Assembly (NCBI RefSeq): GCF_900636325.1
Contig: NZ_LR134263.1
Coordinates: 1,798,001-1,862,000, forward strand
Length of the DNA stretch: 64,000 bases
Source of the DNA: Staphylococcus delphini
Lineage (GTDB): Bacteria > Bacillota > Bacilli > Staphylococcales > Staphylococcaceae
Direction: 5' to 3'
The position numbers and the translations under genes were made by a program. Positions 1-9,933 of the stretch are shown in pieces. The notes beneath the pieces are model-generated. The model was not told where the DNA came from, searched no databases, and saw nothing but the letters and a program-made list of their open reading frames with translations. Position 1 is the first letter of the stretch. Each line of letters opens with the position of its first letter.

Positions 1-557
1 GCGGCTTCACCTTTATCGTAACGTGATTTCAAATACACTTTATCCATATCGATAGAGTCTTTTTCAATAATCGGTGCAGCTGCATCATAGAAATACAGTT
101 GGTCTTCGCCTGTTAATGCCACGATTTCTTTCGCAAGTGGTTCTGTCGTTAATGGACCTGTCGCAATAATCGTTGGACCTTCAGGGATAGACGTCACTTC
201 TTCATTGCTTACAGTTACGTTCGGATGATTTCTTAACTTTTCAGTGATATATCCTGCAAAGTCATGTCGATCTACCGCTAACGCACCCCCAGCAGGTACA
301 CGGGCATGATCCGCTGCTGCAATAATTAATGAATCTAAACGGCGCATTTCTTCTTTTAATACACCAACAGCATTCGTAAGCGCGTTTCCTCTTAATGAAT
401 TGGAACATACGAGTTCAGCAAATTGATTTGTATGGTGTGCTGGTGTTTGTTTCACTGGTCGCATTTCATAAAGATTCACGTGAATGCCACGTTCCGCCAG
501 TTGAAATGCTGCTTCAGACCCTGCTAAACCAGCGCCGACAATATTAACAGATGTCAT
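1..557 (-). CDS. trmFO: TrmFO, folate/FAD-dependent tRNA (uracil-54) methyltransferase (partial, C-terminus outside window)
   Basis: The protein adds the methyl group of m5U54 in the T loop of tRNA, using methylenetetrahydrofolate and FAD (known for the family, formerly called Gid). About 185 N-terminal codons are visible; the rest lies beyond position 1. The N-terminus reads [18 protein letters not shown], a typical GxGxxGxE dinucleotide-binding loop for FAD. It is followed by the family-typical stretch [20 protein letters not shown] and by [15 protein letters not shown]. The ATG at 557 is preceded by GTGAGGT at a suitable distance. It lies directly downstream of topA on the same strand with a short gap, matching the conserved topA-trmFO order in Firmicutes. 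The identification is secure; only the truncation limits it. Confidence 0.95.
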   Translation of the reverse strand, partial: MTSVNIVGAGLAGSEAAFQLAERGIHVNLYEMRPVKQTPAHHTNQFAELVCSNSLRGNALTNAVGVLKEEMRRLDSLIIAAADHARVPAGGALAVDRHDFAGYITEKLRNHPNVTVSNEEVTSIPEGPTIIATGPLTTEPLAKEIVALTGEDQLYFYDAAAPIIEKDSIDMDKVYLKSRYDKGEA

Positions 558-584
558 GGTTTTTACCTCACTTTAATACACATA

Positions 585-2654
585 TTATTTTTGTACTTCT
601 TCTTTATAGTCACAGTTTGAACATACGACTTGTGTCGCACGTCCTTTCTTACTTTCTGCCAAGTAGTGTTGACATTTCGGACAATCACGGCCAATCGGTT
701 TGTCCCAAGTAACAAAATCACACTCTGGATAATTCGAACAACCATAGAAAATACGGTTTTTCTTAGACTTACGTTCAACGACATCGCCTTTTTTACATTT
801 TGGACATGTCACACCAATCGGCTTCGTAATCGCTTTCGTGTTTCGGCAATCAGGGAAATTAGAACATGCCATGAACTTACCATAGCGTCCCATTTTAATG
901 ACCATTGGATTGCCACACACTTCACAATCTTCGCCAGCAGGTTCGTCTTTAATTTCAACCTTTTCCATTTCTTCTTCCGCGCGTTCAACGTCTTGTTTAA
1001 AGCTATTGAAAAAGTCACCTACTACTTTTTTCCAAGCCACGTCGCCATCCGCAATTTTATCGAGTAACGTTTCCATGTTTACAGTGAAGTCGACATCGAT
1101 AATCTCAGGGAAGTACTCTTTCACTTGTTCATGCACGATCTCTCCCAATTCAGTTGGGACGAAACGTTTACTTTCATTCTTCACGTAATTACGCTTCTGA
1201 ATCGTATCAATTGTTGGCGCATACGTTGAAGGACGACCAATTTTAAGTTCTTCTAATGTTTTAACAAGACGTGCTTCTGTATAGCGTGGTGGTGGTTGTG
1301 TAAAGTGTTGTGCCGGGTCGATTTTAGTCGCCAACACTTCATTACCAACTTCAAGCTTCGGCAAACGATTTTCTTTTTCTTTGCCCTTGTCATCATCTGT
1401 TTCAACATACAGTGTCATAAAACCTTTAAACTTAATCGTCTGACCGTTTGCTCTAAACTTCACATCATTTTGTGTTAAATCGACAGCAACCGTATCTAAA
1501 ATTGCAGGTGCCATTTGACTCGCCACAAAGCGTTCCCAAATCAATTTGTACAAACGATATTGATCACGTGTTAAATAGTCTTTCATCTCAGCAGGTGTTC
1601 TTAACGTGCTTGTTGGACGAATCGCTTCATGGGCATCTTGGTCACCTTGTTTACCCTTTTTGGTCACTTTAGATAAATATTCACTGCCGTATTCTGACTC
1701 GATATATTGTTTCGCTTCATTTTGCGCATCTTTTGAAATACGTGTCGAATCCGTTCTCATATATGTGATAAGACCAATCGTACCTTTACGCTTCAAGTCA
1801 ATACCTTCATAAAGTTGTTGTGCCACCATCATCGTTTTACGCGCCTTGAAATTTAATTTTCGAGCCGCTTCTTGTTGTAAAGTGGAGGTCGTAAATGGGT
1901 TGGCAGGTTTACGTGTTTTTTCTTTTTTTGTCACGTTAGATACTGTGAACTGATTACCGTCTAATGCTTTCGTAATGACTGTCACATCATCTTTCGTCGC
2001 TAACTTGAACGGTTTATCCTTATAATGAAGAAACTTGGCATTAAACTTTGATTTTCCATATCGAAATTCGCCTTCAATCGACCAATACTCTTCAGGTTTA
2101 AAGTTACGAATTTCATTTTCACGGTCAATCACAAGACGTAATGCTACAGATTGTACACGTCCGGCTGATAAACCTTTTTTTACTTTTTTCCATAATACGG
2201 GTGAAATATTATAACCCACTAAACGGTCTAATACGCGTCGAGCTTGTTGCGCATCGACTAAATCCATTTCAATACCGCGTGGATGTTTAAAACTTTCTTT
2301 TACAGCGTCTTTCGTAATCTCGTTAAAAACCACACGATTTTCTTTACTATCTTCTAGTTCTAAAATGTTTGCCAAGTGCCATGCAATTGCTTCACCTTCA
2401 CGATCGGGGTCACTTGCGAGAAAAACTTTTTTCGCTTTTTTCGCATGTCTCTTCAAATCTTTAACAACTGGCCCCTTACCTCGGATAGTAATATATTTAG
2501 GTTCATAGTCATGTTCAACGTCCACGCCCATTTGACTACGTGGTAAATCTCTCACATGACCCATTGATGCGATCACTTTGTATTTTTTGCCTAAATATTT
2601 TTCTATTGTTTTCGCTTTTGCAGGCGATTCAACAATGACAAGATTATCTGCCAA
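585..2654 (-). CDS. topA: DNA topoisomerase I
   Basis: Type IA topoisomerase that relaxes negative supercoils by passing one strand through a transient nick. The 689-residue length is normal for staphylococci. The N-terminus has the TOPRIM fold ([17 protein letters not shown] and [13 protein letters not shown] with the acidic metal ligands). The active-site tyrosine is in [14 protein letters not shown] near residue 300. Three C-terminal Cys-rich zinc modules are visible (CEVCGNPM...[15 protein letters not shown]...[15 protein letters not shown]...CSNCDY). The start codon is TTG (2654-2652), preceded by AAGGGGGTAA, so it is not an ATG gene. It is followed closely by trmFO and preceded by dprA, the usual order. 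The product is cytosolic and essential in related species. Confidence 0.97.
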   Translation of the reverse strand: MADNLVIVESPAKAKTIEKYLGKKYKVIASMGHVRDLPRSQMGVDVEHDYEPKYITIRGKGPVVKDLKRHAKKAKKVFLASDPDREGEAIAWHLANILELEDSKENRVVFNEITKDAVKESFKHPRGIEMDLVDAQQARRVLDRLVGYNISPVLWKKVKKGLSAGRVQSVALRLVIDRENEIRNFKPEEYWSIEGEFRYGKSKFNAKFLHYKDKPFKLATKDDVTVITKALDGNQFTVSNVTKKEKTRKPANPFTTSTLQQEAARKLNFKARKTMMVAQQLYEGIDLKRKGTIGLITYMRTDSTRISKDAQNEAKQYIESEYGSEYLSKVTKKGKQGDQDAHEAIRPTSTLRTPAEMKDYLTRDQYRLYKLIWERFVASQMAPAILDTVAVDLTQNDVKFRANGQTIKFKGFMTLYVETDDDKGKEKENRLPKLEVGNEVLATKIDPAQHFTQPPPRYTEARLVKTLEELKIGRPSTYAPTIDTIQKRNYVKNESKRFVPTELGEIVHEQVKEYFPEIIDVDFTVNMETLLDKIADGDVAWKKVVGDFFNSFKQDVERAEEEMEKVEIKDEPAGEDCEVCGNPMVIKMGRYGKFMACSNFPDCRNTKAITKPIGVTCPKCKKGDVVERKSKKNRIFYGCSNYPECDFVTWDKPIGRDCPKCQHYLAESKKGRATQVVCSNCDYKEEVQK

Positions 2655-2737
2655 AGTAGTTACCCCCTTGCTTTTTCTGTTTACAAAGATAAATGATAAA
2701 CGGTTATTTTTATATTTGTCAATCTTTTGTATTTATT

Positions 2738-3625
2738 TCACAAAGCGTTAACATTTATATTCGCATAATCTTTCAAAATATCTTGAGCACATAATACAAT
2801 TTCTGCGCCCTCTTTGGCACGTAGCATATTGCCTTTCGTATGCACATTAAACATATCCCCTGGCAGTACATATACATTACGATTTTGTTCTAATGCCTGA
2901 TCCAACGTAATGAGCGCGCCACTTTTTTCTTTCGCCTCAGTGATGAGTATTCCTGTCGACAAACCACTAATAATGCGGTTGCGTTCAGGAAATCTAAATT
3001 TAGCGATAGGCGTGTGCGGTGGATATTCGCTTATGGTCAAATGATGTTGTTCCATCGTCTGGCGTAATGCTTGTGTGTTTTTAGGATAATGATGAAAATG
3101 CCCAAAGCCGAGTACACCAATTGTGGACAAGTGATGTCGAATCGCGTAATGATGTGCGAGTGCGTCTGTGCCATGTGCCAGTCCTGAAATAATAGTTAGT
3201 GGAAAATGTTGAAATGTGTTAAAAAGTGTTCCGAGCGCTTGCGAGGTGTATGGTGTATGTTGCCTTGCACCTACAATGCCAAGACTATTTGCAGAATGTT
3301 GAAGCAGTTCGAGTCGTCCTTTACAAAATAAAATCAACGGGGGATCATAAATTTCTTTCAACAACGGCGGATAAAGCGGTTCGTCTATCATAACCGGGAC
3401 AATTTGATGTTCATGTAACGCCGGTTCAATTGTATGAATATTAAGCGTATCGAGTCGTGCGAGCTTTTGTTGAATATGCGTTGACGTCATGTGTGAAAGC
3501 ATTGATTTGAAGGCTTGAATGCGCTGAGGTAAGTTTCCTGTAAAAGTACAAAGTTTAGGATAGTAGGATTGGAGTTGTTGTGTTGAAAATCCAGCGTACA
3601 ATAATAATAGTAGAAATTGTTTCAT
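2738..3625 (-). CDS. dprA: DNA-processing protein DprA/Smf
   Basis: DprA loads RecA on incoming single-stranded DNA during transformation (known role). The 295-residue protein has the Rossmann-like DprA fold: SLGIVGARQHT, SGLAHGTDALAHHYA, FRFPERNRIISGLS and a C-terminal part with SGALITLDQALEQNR and VYVLPGD. The winged-helix tail found in longer homologues is not evident, as in other staphylococcal versions. The ATG at 3625 follows AGAGGTGA. The N-terminal ~100 residues are poorly conserved, with a leucine-rich start, normal for staphylococci. It lies between sucD and topA on the same strand; a terminator after sucD (3725-3752) suggests separate transcription from sucCD. Confidence 0.92.
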   Translation of the reverse strand: MKQFLLLLLYAGFSTQQLQSYYPKLCTFTGNLPQRIQAFKSMLSHMTSTHIQQKLARLDTLNIHTIEPALHEHQIVPVMIDEPLYPPLLKEIYDPPLILFCKGRLELLQHSANSLGIVGARQHTPYTSQALGTLFNTFQHFPLTIISGLAHGTDALAHHYAIRHHLSTIGVLGFGHFHHYPKNTQALRQTMEQHHLTISEYPPHTPIAKFRFPERNRIISGLSTGILITEAKEKSGALITLDQALEQNRNVYVLPGDMFNVHTKGNMLRAKEGAEIVLCAQDILKDYANINVNAL

Positions 3626-3724
3626 GCGTAGTAGTCACCTCTTGATGTGAAATAAGCGTGATGTGTGAATGCGGAAAATAAAAGAAGTTGTGCCAAACAT
3701 AAGTGGCATATTGAAAATGGGAAT

Positions 3725-3752
3725 TAAAAAAGGATAGCAAAATCAAGCTATC
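3725..3752 (-). terminator. Rho-independent terminator of sucCD
   Basis: On the minus strand GATAGC-loop-GCTATC is followed by a run of six T. It lies about 120 bases after the sucD stop and before dprA. A second, perfect 10-bp inverted repeat (TGGACTGTTA/TAACAGTCCA, 3759-3791) sits just upstream in the same spacer and could fold in the same transcript. Confidence 0.75.
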
Positions 3753-3867
3753 AACACATGGACTGTTAGTGACTCTCGCATTAACAGTCCATGCATGAAT
3801 AGCTTCCAAATCGCGATGCATCAGTTCAGTTGCCCGATACACCACTGATAATTGTATTGAAACTCAA

Positions 3868-4773
3868 TTATTTAACAGTGAGTAATGATTCGTAAATGCC
3901 TGCTTCTTTAGCAGCTTCAATTAAAGTTGAACCGATTTCAGAAGGTGTTGCTGCTGTTTTAACGCCACATTCATTTAATGTTTTGATTTTTTCTGCAGCT
4001 GTCCCTTTACCACCTGAAATAATCGCACCTGCGTGACCCATACGTTTTCCTGGAGGCGCAGTTTGACCACCGATGAAGCCAACAACAGGTTTTTTCATGT
4101 TCGCTTTAATCCATTCAGCAGCTTCTTCTTCTGCCGTACCACCAATTTCACCGATCATCACAACAGCTTTCGTGTCATCGTCATTGTTGAATGCTTCTAA
4201 CACGTCGATAAAGTTTGTACCGTTAACTGGGTCCCCACCGATACCTACAGCTGTAGATTGGCCGATACCTTCTTCAGTTAATTGATGTACCGCTTCATAT
4301 GTTAAAGTACCAGAGCGTGAAACAACGCCGACATGGCCTTTTTTGTGGATGTATCCTGGCATAATACCAATTTTCGTTTCATCTGAAGTAATGACACCTG
4401 GGCAGTTTGGTCCAATTAAGCGTGTCTTTTTACCTTCAAGATAACGTTTAACCTTAATCATATCAATAACAGGAATATGTTCAGTAATACAAATAGCTAA
4501 GTCTAATTCAGCGTCGATACATTCTAAAATCGCATCAGCCGCAAATGGCGCTGGTACGTAAATGACAGATACGTTACCGCCAGTTTCTTTTTTTGCTTCT
4601 TCAACAGTATTGAAAACAGGTACGCCTTCAACCACTTGTCCACCTTTACCTGGTGTTACCCCTGCAACAATTTGCGTACCATATTCTAACATTTGCTTAG
4701 TATGGAAAAGGGCAGTTGACCCTGTAATACCTTGTACGATTACTTTTGAATTTTTATCTACAAATACACTCAT
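3868..4773 (-). CDS. sucD: Succinyl-CoA synthetase (ADP-forming) alpha subunit
   Basis: Alpha subunit of the TCA-cycle enzyme that converts succinyl-CoA to succinate with ATP formation. The 301 residues show the CoA-binding Rossmann domain ([28 protein letters not shown]) and the ligase domain carrying the phosphorylated histidine in [20 protein letters not shown]. The length is that of the family. The gene follows sucC after a 21-base gap, and the two form a heteromeric enzyme, so co-transcription is expected. The downstream terminator lies in the spacer before dprA. Confidence 0.98.
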   Translation of the reverse strand: MSVFVDKNSKVIVQGITGSTALFHTKQMLEYGTQIVAGVTPGKGGQVVEGVPVFNTVEEAKKETGGNVSVIYVPAPFAADAILECIDAELDLAICITEHIPVIDMIKVKRYLEGKKTRLIGPNCPGVITSDETKIGIMPGYIHKKGHVGVVSRSGTLTYEAVHQLTEEGIGQSTAVGIGGDPVNGTNFIDVLEAFNNDDDTKAVVMIGEIGGTAEEEAAEWIKANMKKPVVGFIGGQTAPPGKRMGHAGAIISGGKGTAAEKIKTLNECGVKTAATPSEIGSTLIEAAKEAGIYESLLTVK

Positions 4774-4794
4774 TGTAGTTGTCCCATCCTTTCC

Positions 4795-5961
4795 TTACGC
4801 TTCGTTTACAAGTTTAACAATTTTTTGTGCACCTTCAGCCATTGTATTCGCTGGTTCAATTGCTAAACCTGAGTCTTTTAAGATTTGTTTACCTTCTTTA
4901 ACATTTGTACCTTCAAGACGTACAACTAATGGTAATGTTAATTCCACTTCTTTTACTGCCGCTACGATACCTTCAGCGATAATATCACAACGCATAATAC
5001 CACCAAAGATATTAACGAAAATACCTTTAACGTTTTCATCGCCTAAAATAATTTTGAACGCTTCAGTAACTTTTTCTTTAGTTGCACCGCCACCTACGTC
5101 AAGGAAGTTAGCTGGGTTACCATTAAAGTGATTAATCGTATCCATTGTCGCCATCGCTAGACCTGCACCGTTCACCATACAACCAATATTACCGTCTAAT
5201 GCGATATAAGATAAATCGTATTTAGAAGCTTCAATTTCTTTTGGATCTTCTTCTTCTAAATCGCGTAATTCAACGATATCTTTGTGACGGAATAATGCGT
5301 TGTCATCAAAGTTGATTTTAGAGTCAAGTGCTAAAACATCCCCTTCACCTGTTAAAACAAGTGGGTTAATTTCAACGATTGAACAATCTTTTTCAATGAA
5401 CACATTATATAAAGCAATTAAAAACTTAACCGCTTTGTTAATTGATTCTTTAGGAATATTGATGTTAAATGCGATACGACGTGCTTGATATGGTGCTAAA
5501 CCAACCACTGGGTCTATTGTTTCTTTGAAGATTTTTTCAGGGTTTTTCGCTGCAACTTCTTCAATTTCAGTTCCACCCTCTTCAGACGCCATCAAAGTCA
5601 CTCGGTCTGTTGCACGATCAATAACGAAACCAACATAATATTCTTTTTGGATATTGGCACCTTCTTCAATGTAAAGACGCTTCACTTCTTTACCTTCAGG
5701 ACCTGTTTGGTGTGTCACGAGCACTTTTCCAAGTAACTCATTTGCATATGCTTCAACTTCTGATAAAGACTTGGCAATTTTAACACCACCCGCTTTACCA
5801 CGTCCCCCCGCATGGATTTGCGCTTTAACAACATATACATCTGTGTCTAACTCTTTTGCTTTTTCAACAGCTTCTTCAGCAGAAAAAGCCACGCGCCCTT
5901 CTGGTACTGCTACGCCCATTGAGCGAAAAATTTCTTTTCCTTGATACTCATGGATATTCAT
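4795..5961 (-). CDS. sucC: Succinyl-CoA synthetase (ADP-forming) beta subunit
   Basis: Beta subunit of the TCA-cycle succinyl-CoA synthetase; it carries the ATP-grasp domain that binds nucleotide. The 388 residues begin [17 protein letters not shown] and contain [17 protein letters not shown], the ATP-grasp core VEINPLVLT, and the C-terminal ligase domain with NFLDVGGGA and [14 protein letters not shown]. The length matches the family. The ATG at 5961 is preceded by a GGAGGAT-type site. It is first in the sucCD operon. Upstream lies a 1.3 kb repeat-filled spacer, so the promoter must lie within the ~100 bases before the ATG or inside the repeats. Confidence 0.98.
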   Translation of the reverse strand: MNIHEYQGKEIFRSMGVAVPEGRVAFSAEEAVEKAKELDTDVYVVKAQIHAGGRGKAGGVKIAKSLSEVEAYANELLGKVLVTHQTGPEGKEVKRLYIEEGANIQKEYYVGFVIDRATDRVTLMASEEGGTEIEEVAAKNPEKIFKETIDPVVGLAPYQARRIAFNINIPKESINKAVKFLIALYNVFIEKDCSIVEINPLVLTGEGDVLALDSKINFDDNALFRHKDIVELRDLEEEDPKEIEASKYDLSYIALDGNIGCMVNGAGLAMATMDTINHFNGNPANFLDVGGGATKEKVTEAFKIILGDENVKGIFVNIFGGIMRCDIIAEGIVAAVKEVELTLPLVVRLEGTNVKEGKQILKDSGLAIEPANTMAEGAQKIVKLVNEA

Positions 5962-6261
5962 ACTCCATCCTCCTGTTTCTTAAGGTTAAGTTCAAGTACA
6001 ATTATAGGAAATGTAAGCGCTATTGTAAACAGATTCCCTCTCGTATCACGATGTTTTATAAAGTCTGACATCCTCTTCAACACACGCAATACATTGTTTA
6101 ACCCGATATCAAATGATAAAAATTATTTTTTTGCCCATCGAACCCAACACAAACGACAGATGAAAAACAACTGATAGCACTACATCTTCCCTATCAAAAG
6201 AATGAGAATCCGTTTGTGGTTTGTCATGCCATGCACCTCACCCTCCACTCCCTTCACTACA

Positions 6262-6830
6262 AGAAGAATGATGTGTGGAAGATTTTGTTTGAGCACATCA
6301 CTCCACCTCTAAAACAAAAAATGTTGTGAGGTCAAGTTTGTTTTGAACATTACGAATACCCCTCATCTCAGTTTAAGGACTACACCAAGATTGAAAAAAT
6401 CGCGCAAGTCCTAATCATGTTCAACTATTCTACATCATCTATCTAGAATGAGAGGGGCAAGAATTTTGTATTTGAATACATCACTTCATTAACTCCCCCT
6501 CCCTACACCATCTATAAAGAAGAATGATGTGTGGAAGATTTTGTTTGAGCACATCACTCCACCTCTAAAATGAAGAATGTTGTGAGGCAAATTTTGTTTT
6601 GGACATTACGAATACCCCTCATCTAAGTTTAAGGACTACACTCAGATTGCAAAAATCGGCAAGTCCTAATCATGTTCAACTATTCTACATCATCTATCTA
6701 GAATGAGAGTAGCAAGAATTTTGTATTTGAATACATCACTTCATTAACTCCCCCTCCCTATACCATCTATAAAAAAGAATGGTGTGTGGAAGATTTTGTT
6801 TTGGACATTACGAATACCCCTCATCTCAGT
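6262..6830. repeat. Approximately 254-bp tandem repeat, two full units and a partial third
   Basis: The stretch beginning GAATGATGTGTGGAAGATTT recurs at about 6268, 6521 and 6776 (third copy starts GAATGGTGTGTGG). Each unit contains TTACGAATACCCCTCATCT, a motif CACCAAGATTG and TTCAACTATTCTACATCATC. The third unit is internally shortened: it jumps from GATTTTGTTT to TTGGACATTACG. No convincing gene is present in either strand. The array leads straight into an interspersed repeat at 6866. Confidence 0.85.
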
Positions 6831-6865
6831 TTAAGGACTACACCAAGATTGCAAAAATCGCGTAA

Positions 6866-7135
6866 GACTCCTGAGGGAATACGTGCATACTGCTGACAGT
6901 CGCCTCTTTATTTTAATGGTGGGCGGCATTTATCGCAGTAGTTGTCTGACTTCTCAATGTTTGCACTTTTGAGAAGCCTAGTCAGCCTTGCGGGGGCAGT
7001 ACGACGAAATCTTTGTTACACATGAGATTTCTGTACTGCTCCCAAAATCCAATTCGGCATCCTACAAGTGTACAATTTAATCAAGCCGAATTGAGTTGAA
7101 GGGATCAGCCCCTAGGAAAGCGCAGCGCGATACAA
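6866..7135 (-). repeat. Interspersed multi-hairpin repeat, long-core form (copy 1)
   Basis: Read on the minus strand it runs AATTCGG-loop-CCGAATT (hairpin 1), then GGATTTTGGGAGCAGTAC...GTACTGC (hairpin 2), CCCCCGCAAGGCTGACTAG, GACTTCTC-loop-GAGAAGTC (hairpin 3), and ends at CCCTCAGGAGTCTTACG. The same series is found in other spacers of this window. No coding potential is credible. Role unknown; the stem-loops suggest a structured RNA or a mobile non-autonomous element. Confidence 0.85.
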
Positions 7136-7229
7136 GCAATCTTACGCCCTCGCACTCATCCAAACCTGTGAATGTCGCAATATGTGCCTATAAACCAAAA
7201 TGTCCCTAAACCAAAATGCTCCCCAAAAC

Positions 7230-7272
7230 AAAAACTAGGACAAAACGGAAACTCTCCGTCTCATCCTAGCCT
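7230..7272 (-). terminator. Terminator downstream of the small acidic protein gene
   Basis: On the minus strand GCTAGGATGAGACGGA-loop-TCCGTTTTGTCCTAG forms a two-part stem followed by TTTTTGTTTT. It lies just beyond the stop of the 7286-7570 gene. Confidence 0.75.
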
Positions 7273-7285
7273 ATGACACACTACA

Positions 7286-7570
7286 CTAATCCTCATCATT
7301 CACTTGGAACGAAATCTGCGTATCATCATCCATTGGCACTTGCACAATCTTCTGCTCATCCTCCGTTGACTCCACCACAAACTGATGCTCCTTCAACAAA
7401 CGAATCAAATCCGCCTGCTGTTCATCCTCAATCGAAATATTTAAATTTTCTTCAATCTCTTCTTTAATCTTCTTTAACTTCGCTTCATCTTCAGTAATTT
7501 CCACTTCTTTTTCTTCAAAGTGTACGAGCACTTTATATAATTTTTGTAACGTTTCATCCATGAGCTTCAT
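7286..7570 (-). CDS. Small acidic conserved hypothetical protein
   Basis: I do not recognise a function. The 94-residue product is strongly acidic with many Glu/Asp. A helical, possibly coiled-coil, N-terminal half contains EDEAKLKKIKEEIEENLN, and a C-terminal part ends in QISFQVNDED. There is no signal peptide, membrane segment or metal motif. Two starts are possible: ATG 7570 (AAAGGA only about two bases away) or ATG 7561 (about eleven bases away, giving MDETLQKLYK). It lies downstream of rnhB on the same strand and has its own terminator, so it is very likely a genuine gene. It is likely cytosolic. Confidence 0.75.
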   Translation of the reverse strand: MKLMDETLQKLYKVLVHFEEKEVEITEDEAKLKKIKEEIEENLNISIEDEQQADLIRLLKEHQFVVESTEDEQKIVQVPMDDDTQISFQVNDED

Positions 7571-7652
7571 ATTCCTTTCTTTATTAGAAATTACTACTAG
7601 TAAAACATAATTCTAACTTTTTGAAAACTTTTTATATGCTGATCCATTTCAG

Positions 7653-8438
7653 TTAAAACTTCGAAACCATTGATTTAATAGGTTCGAAAGACTTTCTATG
7701 AATAGGTGTCACGCCGTATTGTTTCAAACCATCTAAATGTTTTTGTGTACCATAGCCAGCATTTTGTGCGAAATCATAACCAGGATATTGTTCTGCATAT
7801 TCTGCCATCAAGTCATCACGATACACTTTTGCGATAATACTGGCTGCAGCGATGGACACACTTTTCGCATCTCCTTTAATGATCGCTTGTTGTGGTGCAG
7901 ACAGTTGATCGAGCTTCATCGCATCAATTAAATAGTGCGTCGGTGTGACTGACAAATTTTCAATTGCACGGTACATCGCGATTTGTGTCGCCGCATAAAT
8001 ATTGTGTTCGTCAATTTCTTCTGGTGTTGCAACGCCCACTGCCCAAGCACGCACTTGCGCTTTTAATGACGTGTTCAACAAAGTCCGTTGCGTGGCAGAC
8101 AACTGTTTGGAGTCGTTAATGCCTACAAAGTCATGTCCAGGCTGTAAAATGACTGCACTTGCGACGACAGGTCCAGCAAGAGGCCCGCGTCCGACCTCAT
8201 CCACGCCACAAATCAATGCATCTGGTTGCGCATTTAAAATTTCTATTTCATATTGGCACATGTCACGATATTTTTGTTGTTGTAACGCTATTTTTTCAAG
8301 TTGACGTTGACGCTGCATGAACGCTTGTTGGACGCCTTTACGTTCATCTTGAAAATCAGGATGTTGCGCTAACGCCTCTAACGACGTCACGTGTTGCAAT
8401 TCTGCTTTAATCACTTGAATCGTTTTGCCGTTACGCAT
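7653..8438 (-). CDS. rnhB: Ribonuclease HII
   Basis: Endoribonuclease that cuts the RNA strand of RNA-DNA hybrids and single misincorporated ribonucleotides. The catalytic core reads [18 protein letters not shown] with the Asp-Glu pair, then LIDAMKLD and [15 protein letters not shown], ending in [10 protein letters not shown]. The open frame extends up to 8507, but the family N-terminus aligns with [14 protein letters not shown], so I place the start at ATG 8438. That gives about 261 residues, close to the staphylococcal ~255, and overlaps the end of rbgA by eight bases. The rbgA-rnhB pairing with translational coupling is typical of Firmicutes. Confidence 0.95.
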   Translation of the reverse strand: MRNGKTIQVIKAELQHVTSLEALAQHPDFQDERKGVQQAFMQRQRQLEKIALQQQKYRDMCQYEIEILNAQPDALICGVDEVGRGPLAGPVVASAVILQPGHDFVGINDSKQLSATQRTLLNTSLKAQVRAWAVGVATPEEIDEHNIYAATQIAMYRAIENLSVTPTHYLIDAMKLDQLSAPQQAIIKGDAKSVSIAAASIIAKVYRDDLMAEYAEQYPGYDFAQNAGYGTQKHLDGLKQYGVTPIHRKSFEPIKSMVSKF

Positions 8439-9303
8439 CCGTCTCTGCCTGCCATTCAGAATATAAGTCAAAGCAATATGTCCCGATTTTCGCATTTCTG
8501 ATGTCATAAATCAGTGCTTCAATGACTGCTTCATAATCCACTTCATTACCACGTTGTAACAGTCCACGTTTACGTCCTATCGCATCAAACCAATCCAGCA
8601 TTTCTGCATCACGTGGGACATCGATTTTAAAATGAGCGAGTAAAGCTTCGTAATCATGTTCAATGAGAAATTCTAATCCGTAAATTGCTACTTCATCTAA
8701 ATGGACAATACTATCCTTAATTGCACCTGTTAAACTCAACTTTTTACCAATCAGTTGGTCTTCAAACTTTGGCCATAAAATCCCTGGCGTATCTAACAAC
8801 TGTAAAGATTTGCCCACTTTAATCCATTGCTGTTGTTTCGTTACACCCGGTTTATTCCCTGTTTGTGCAATCGAACGGTTCGCTAACTTGTTAATCAAAG
8901 TTGATTTTCCCACATTAGGAATACCAACAATCATCGCACGTATGGCTCTCGGTTTTAACCCTTTTGCTTTTTCACGTTCAAACTTTTCACGTGTCGCTTC
9001 AATCGCAGCCGCTTCCACATTTTTTAAACCTTTGCCATGTTTTGCATCAACGGCTACAGGATAAGCCCCTTTTTCCCTAAAGAACGCATACCATTTTTCC
9101 ATTTCTTTTAAATTGGCCATATCTTTTTTATTGAAAATGACGACGCGTGGTTTTTGTTGAATGACCTCATCAATCATAGGGTTTCTCGAACTAAAAGGAA
9201 TGCGCGCATCAACTAATTCAAAGACCACATCCACTTTCTTCAGTTGTTCCGTTACTTCTCGTTTTGCTTTGGCCATATGACCTGGATACCATTGAATCAC
9301 CAT
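8431..9303 (-). CDS. rbgA: Ribosome biogenesis GTPase RbgA (YlqF)
   Basis: GTPase required for late assembly of the 50S ribosomal subunit. The GTP-binding motifs are circularly permuted, as known for this family: G4 IFNKKDMAN comes first (near residue 60), followed by G1 [15 protein letters not shown] and G3 [11 protein letters not shown]. The N-terminus [17 protein letters not shown] is characteristic, and the length of 290 residues is normal. It starts a minus-strand unit with rnhB. A 227-base divergent spacer separates it from the gtcA-like gene. Confidence 0.97.
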   Translation of the reverse strand: MVIQWYPGHMAKAKREVTEQLKKVDVVFELVDARIPFSSRNPMIDEVIQQKPRVVIFNKKDMANLKEMEKWYAFFREKGAYPVAVDAKHGKGLKNVEAAAIEATREKFEREKAKGLKPRAIRAMIVGIPNVGKSTLINKLANRSIAQTGNKPGVTKQQQWIKVGKSLQLLDTPGILWPKFEDQLIGKKLSLTGAIKDSIVHLDEVAIYGLEFLIEHDYEALLAHFKIDVPRDAEMLDWFDAIGRKRGLLQRGNEVDYEAVIEALIYDIRNAKIGTYCFDLYSEWQAETDA

Positions 9304-9530
9304 AGTTTTAACTCCTCTTAATTATTCTTACAAATCGTTTTTTTAAATGTTATATGTTATATTAATTGTTAGTTTTAAAGATATAAACATATGATATTGC
9401 ATGACGAATTAAAGCATCCGCATCATGTATTGTATAACAAAATTTGATATACACCACTTTAAGTATAATCAACTTTATCGTCAATAGCTATTTACAATCA
9501 CATATCGTTGAACAAAGGTAGGTATATTGA

Positions 9531-9914
9531 ATGGTGAACTCAGCACGTTTTTTTGAAATTTTCCGCTTTGTATTAGTCGGTGGTATTAATACACTGAATT
9601 ATTATATCGTTTACTTAATTTTATTGCGTTTATTGGATGTCCATTATCTCATCAGTCATATTGTCGGTTTCATTTTTTCGTTCGTCGTTTCTTTCTATTT
9701 AAATTGTTACTTTGTCTATAAAGTACGACCGACGCTAAAGAAATTTTTGGCCTTTCCACTCACACAAGTGGTCAATATGGGGACACAAACGTTACTCATT
9801 TTTATTTTTGTAGACCTCATGCATTTCAACGCAGCCTTTGCACCGTTTGTAGGACTCATCGTTACGATACCGATTACTTATATTTTATCTAAATTTATTC
9901 TTAAAGATCGATAA
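9531..9914 (+). CDS. GtrA/GtcA-family membrane protein
   Basis: Small polytopic protein of 127 residues with four predicted membrane segments (about residues 7-30, 35-57, 70-90 and 97-118). FRFVLVGGINTLNYYIVY near the N-terminus is the family signature. GtrA/GtcA proteins are proposed to help move polyprenyl-phosphate-linked sugars across the membrane for glycosylation of teichoic acids. The ATG at 9531 follows AAAGGTAGG. The stop is 20 bases before the first yfhO gene, so it is the first gene of a three-gene operon. In staphylococci the partners known for lipoteichoic-acid glycosylation are the glycosyltransferase CsbB and YfhO; no csbB is in this window. Confidence 0.88.
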   Translation: MVNSARFFEIFRFVLVGGINTLNYYIVYLILLRLLDVHYLISHIVGFIFSFVVSFYLNCYFVYKVRPTLKKFLAFPLTQVVNMGTQTLLIFIFVDLMHFNAAFAPFVGLIVTIPITYILSKFILKDR

Positions 9915-9933
9915 TCAAAGTGAGGTTCGGAAT

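Noticed and set aside
563..784. ORFs in other frames over the topA zinc-finger region
   Set aside because: Shadows of a strongly conserved gene.
3555..3845. 96-residue ORF over the dprA start and the sucCD terminator
   Set aside because: Covers two stem-loops and overlaps dprA; no ribosome binding site.
8439..8507. Upstream extension of rnhB (start at 8507)
   Set aside because: Would overlap rbgA by ~75 bases and has no match to the RNase HII N-terminus.
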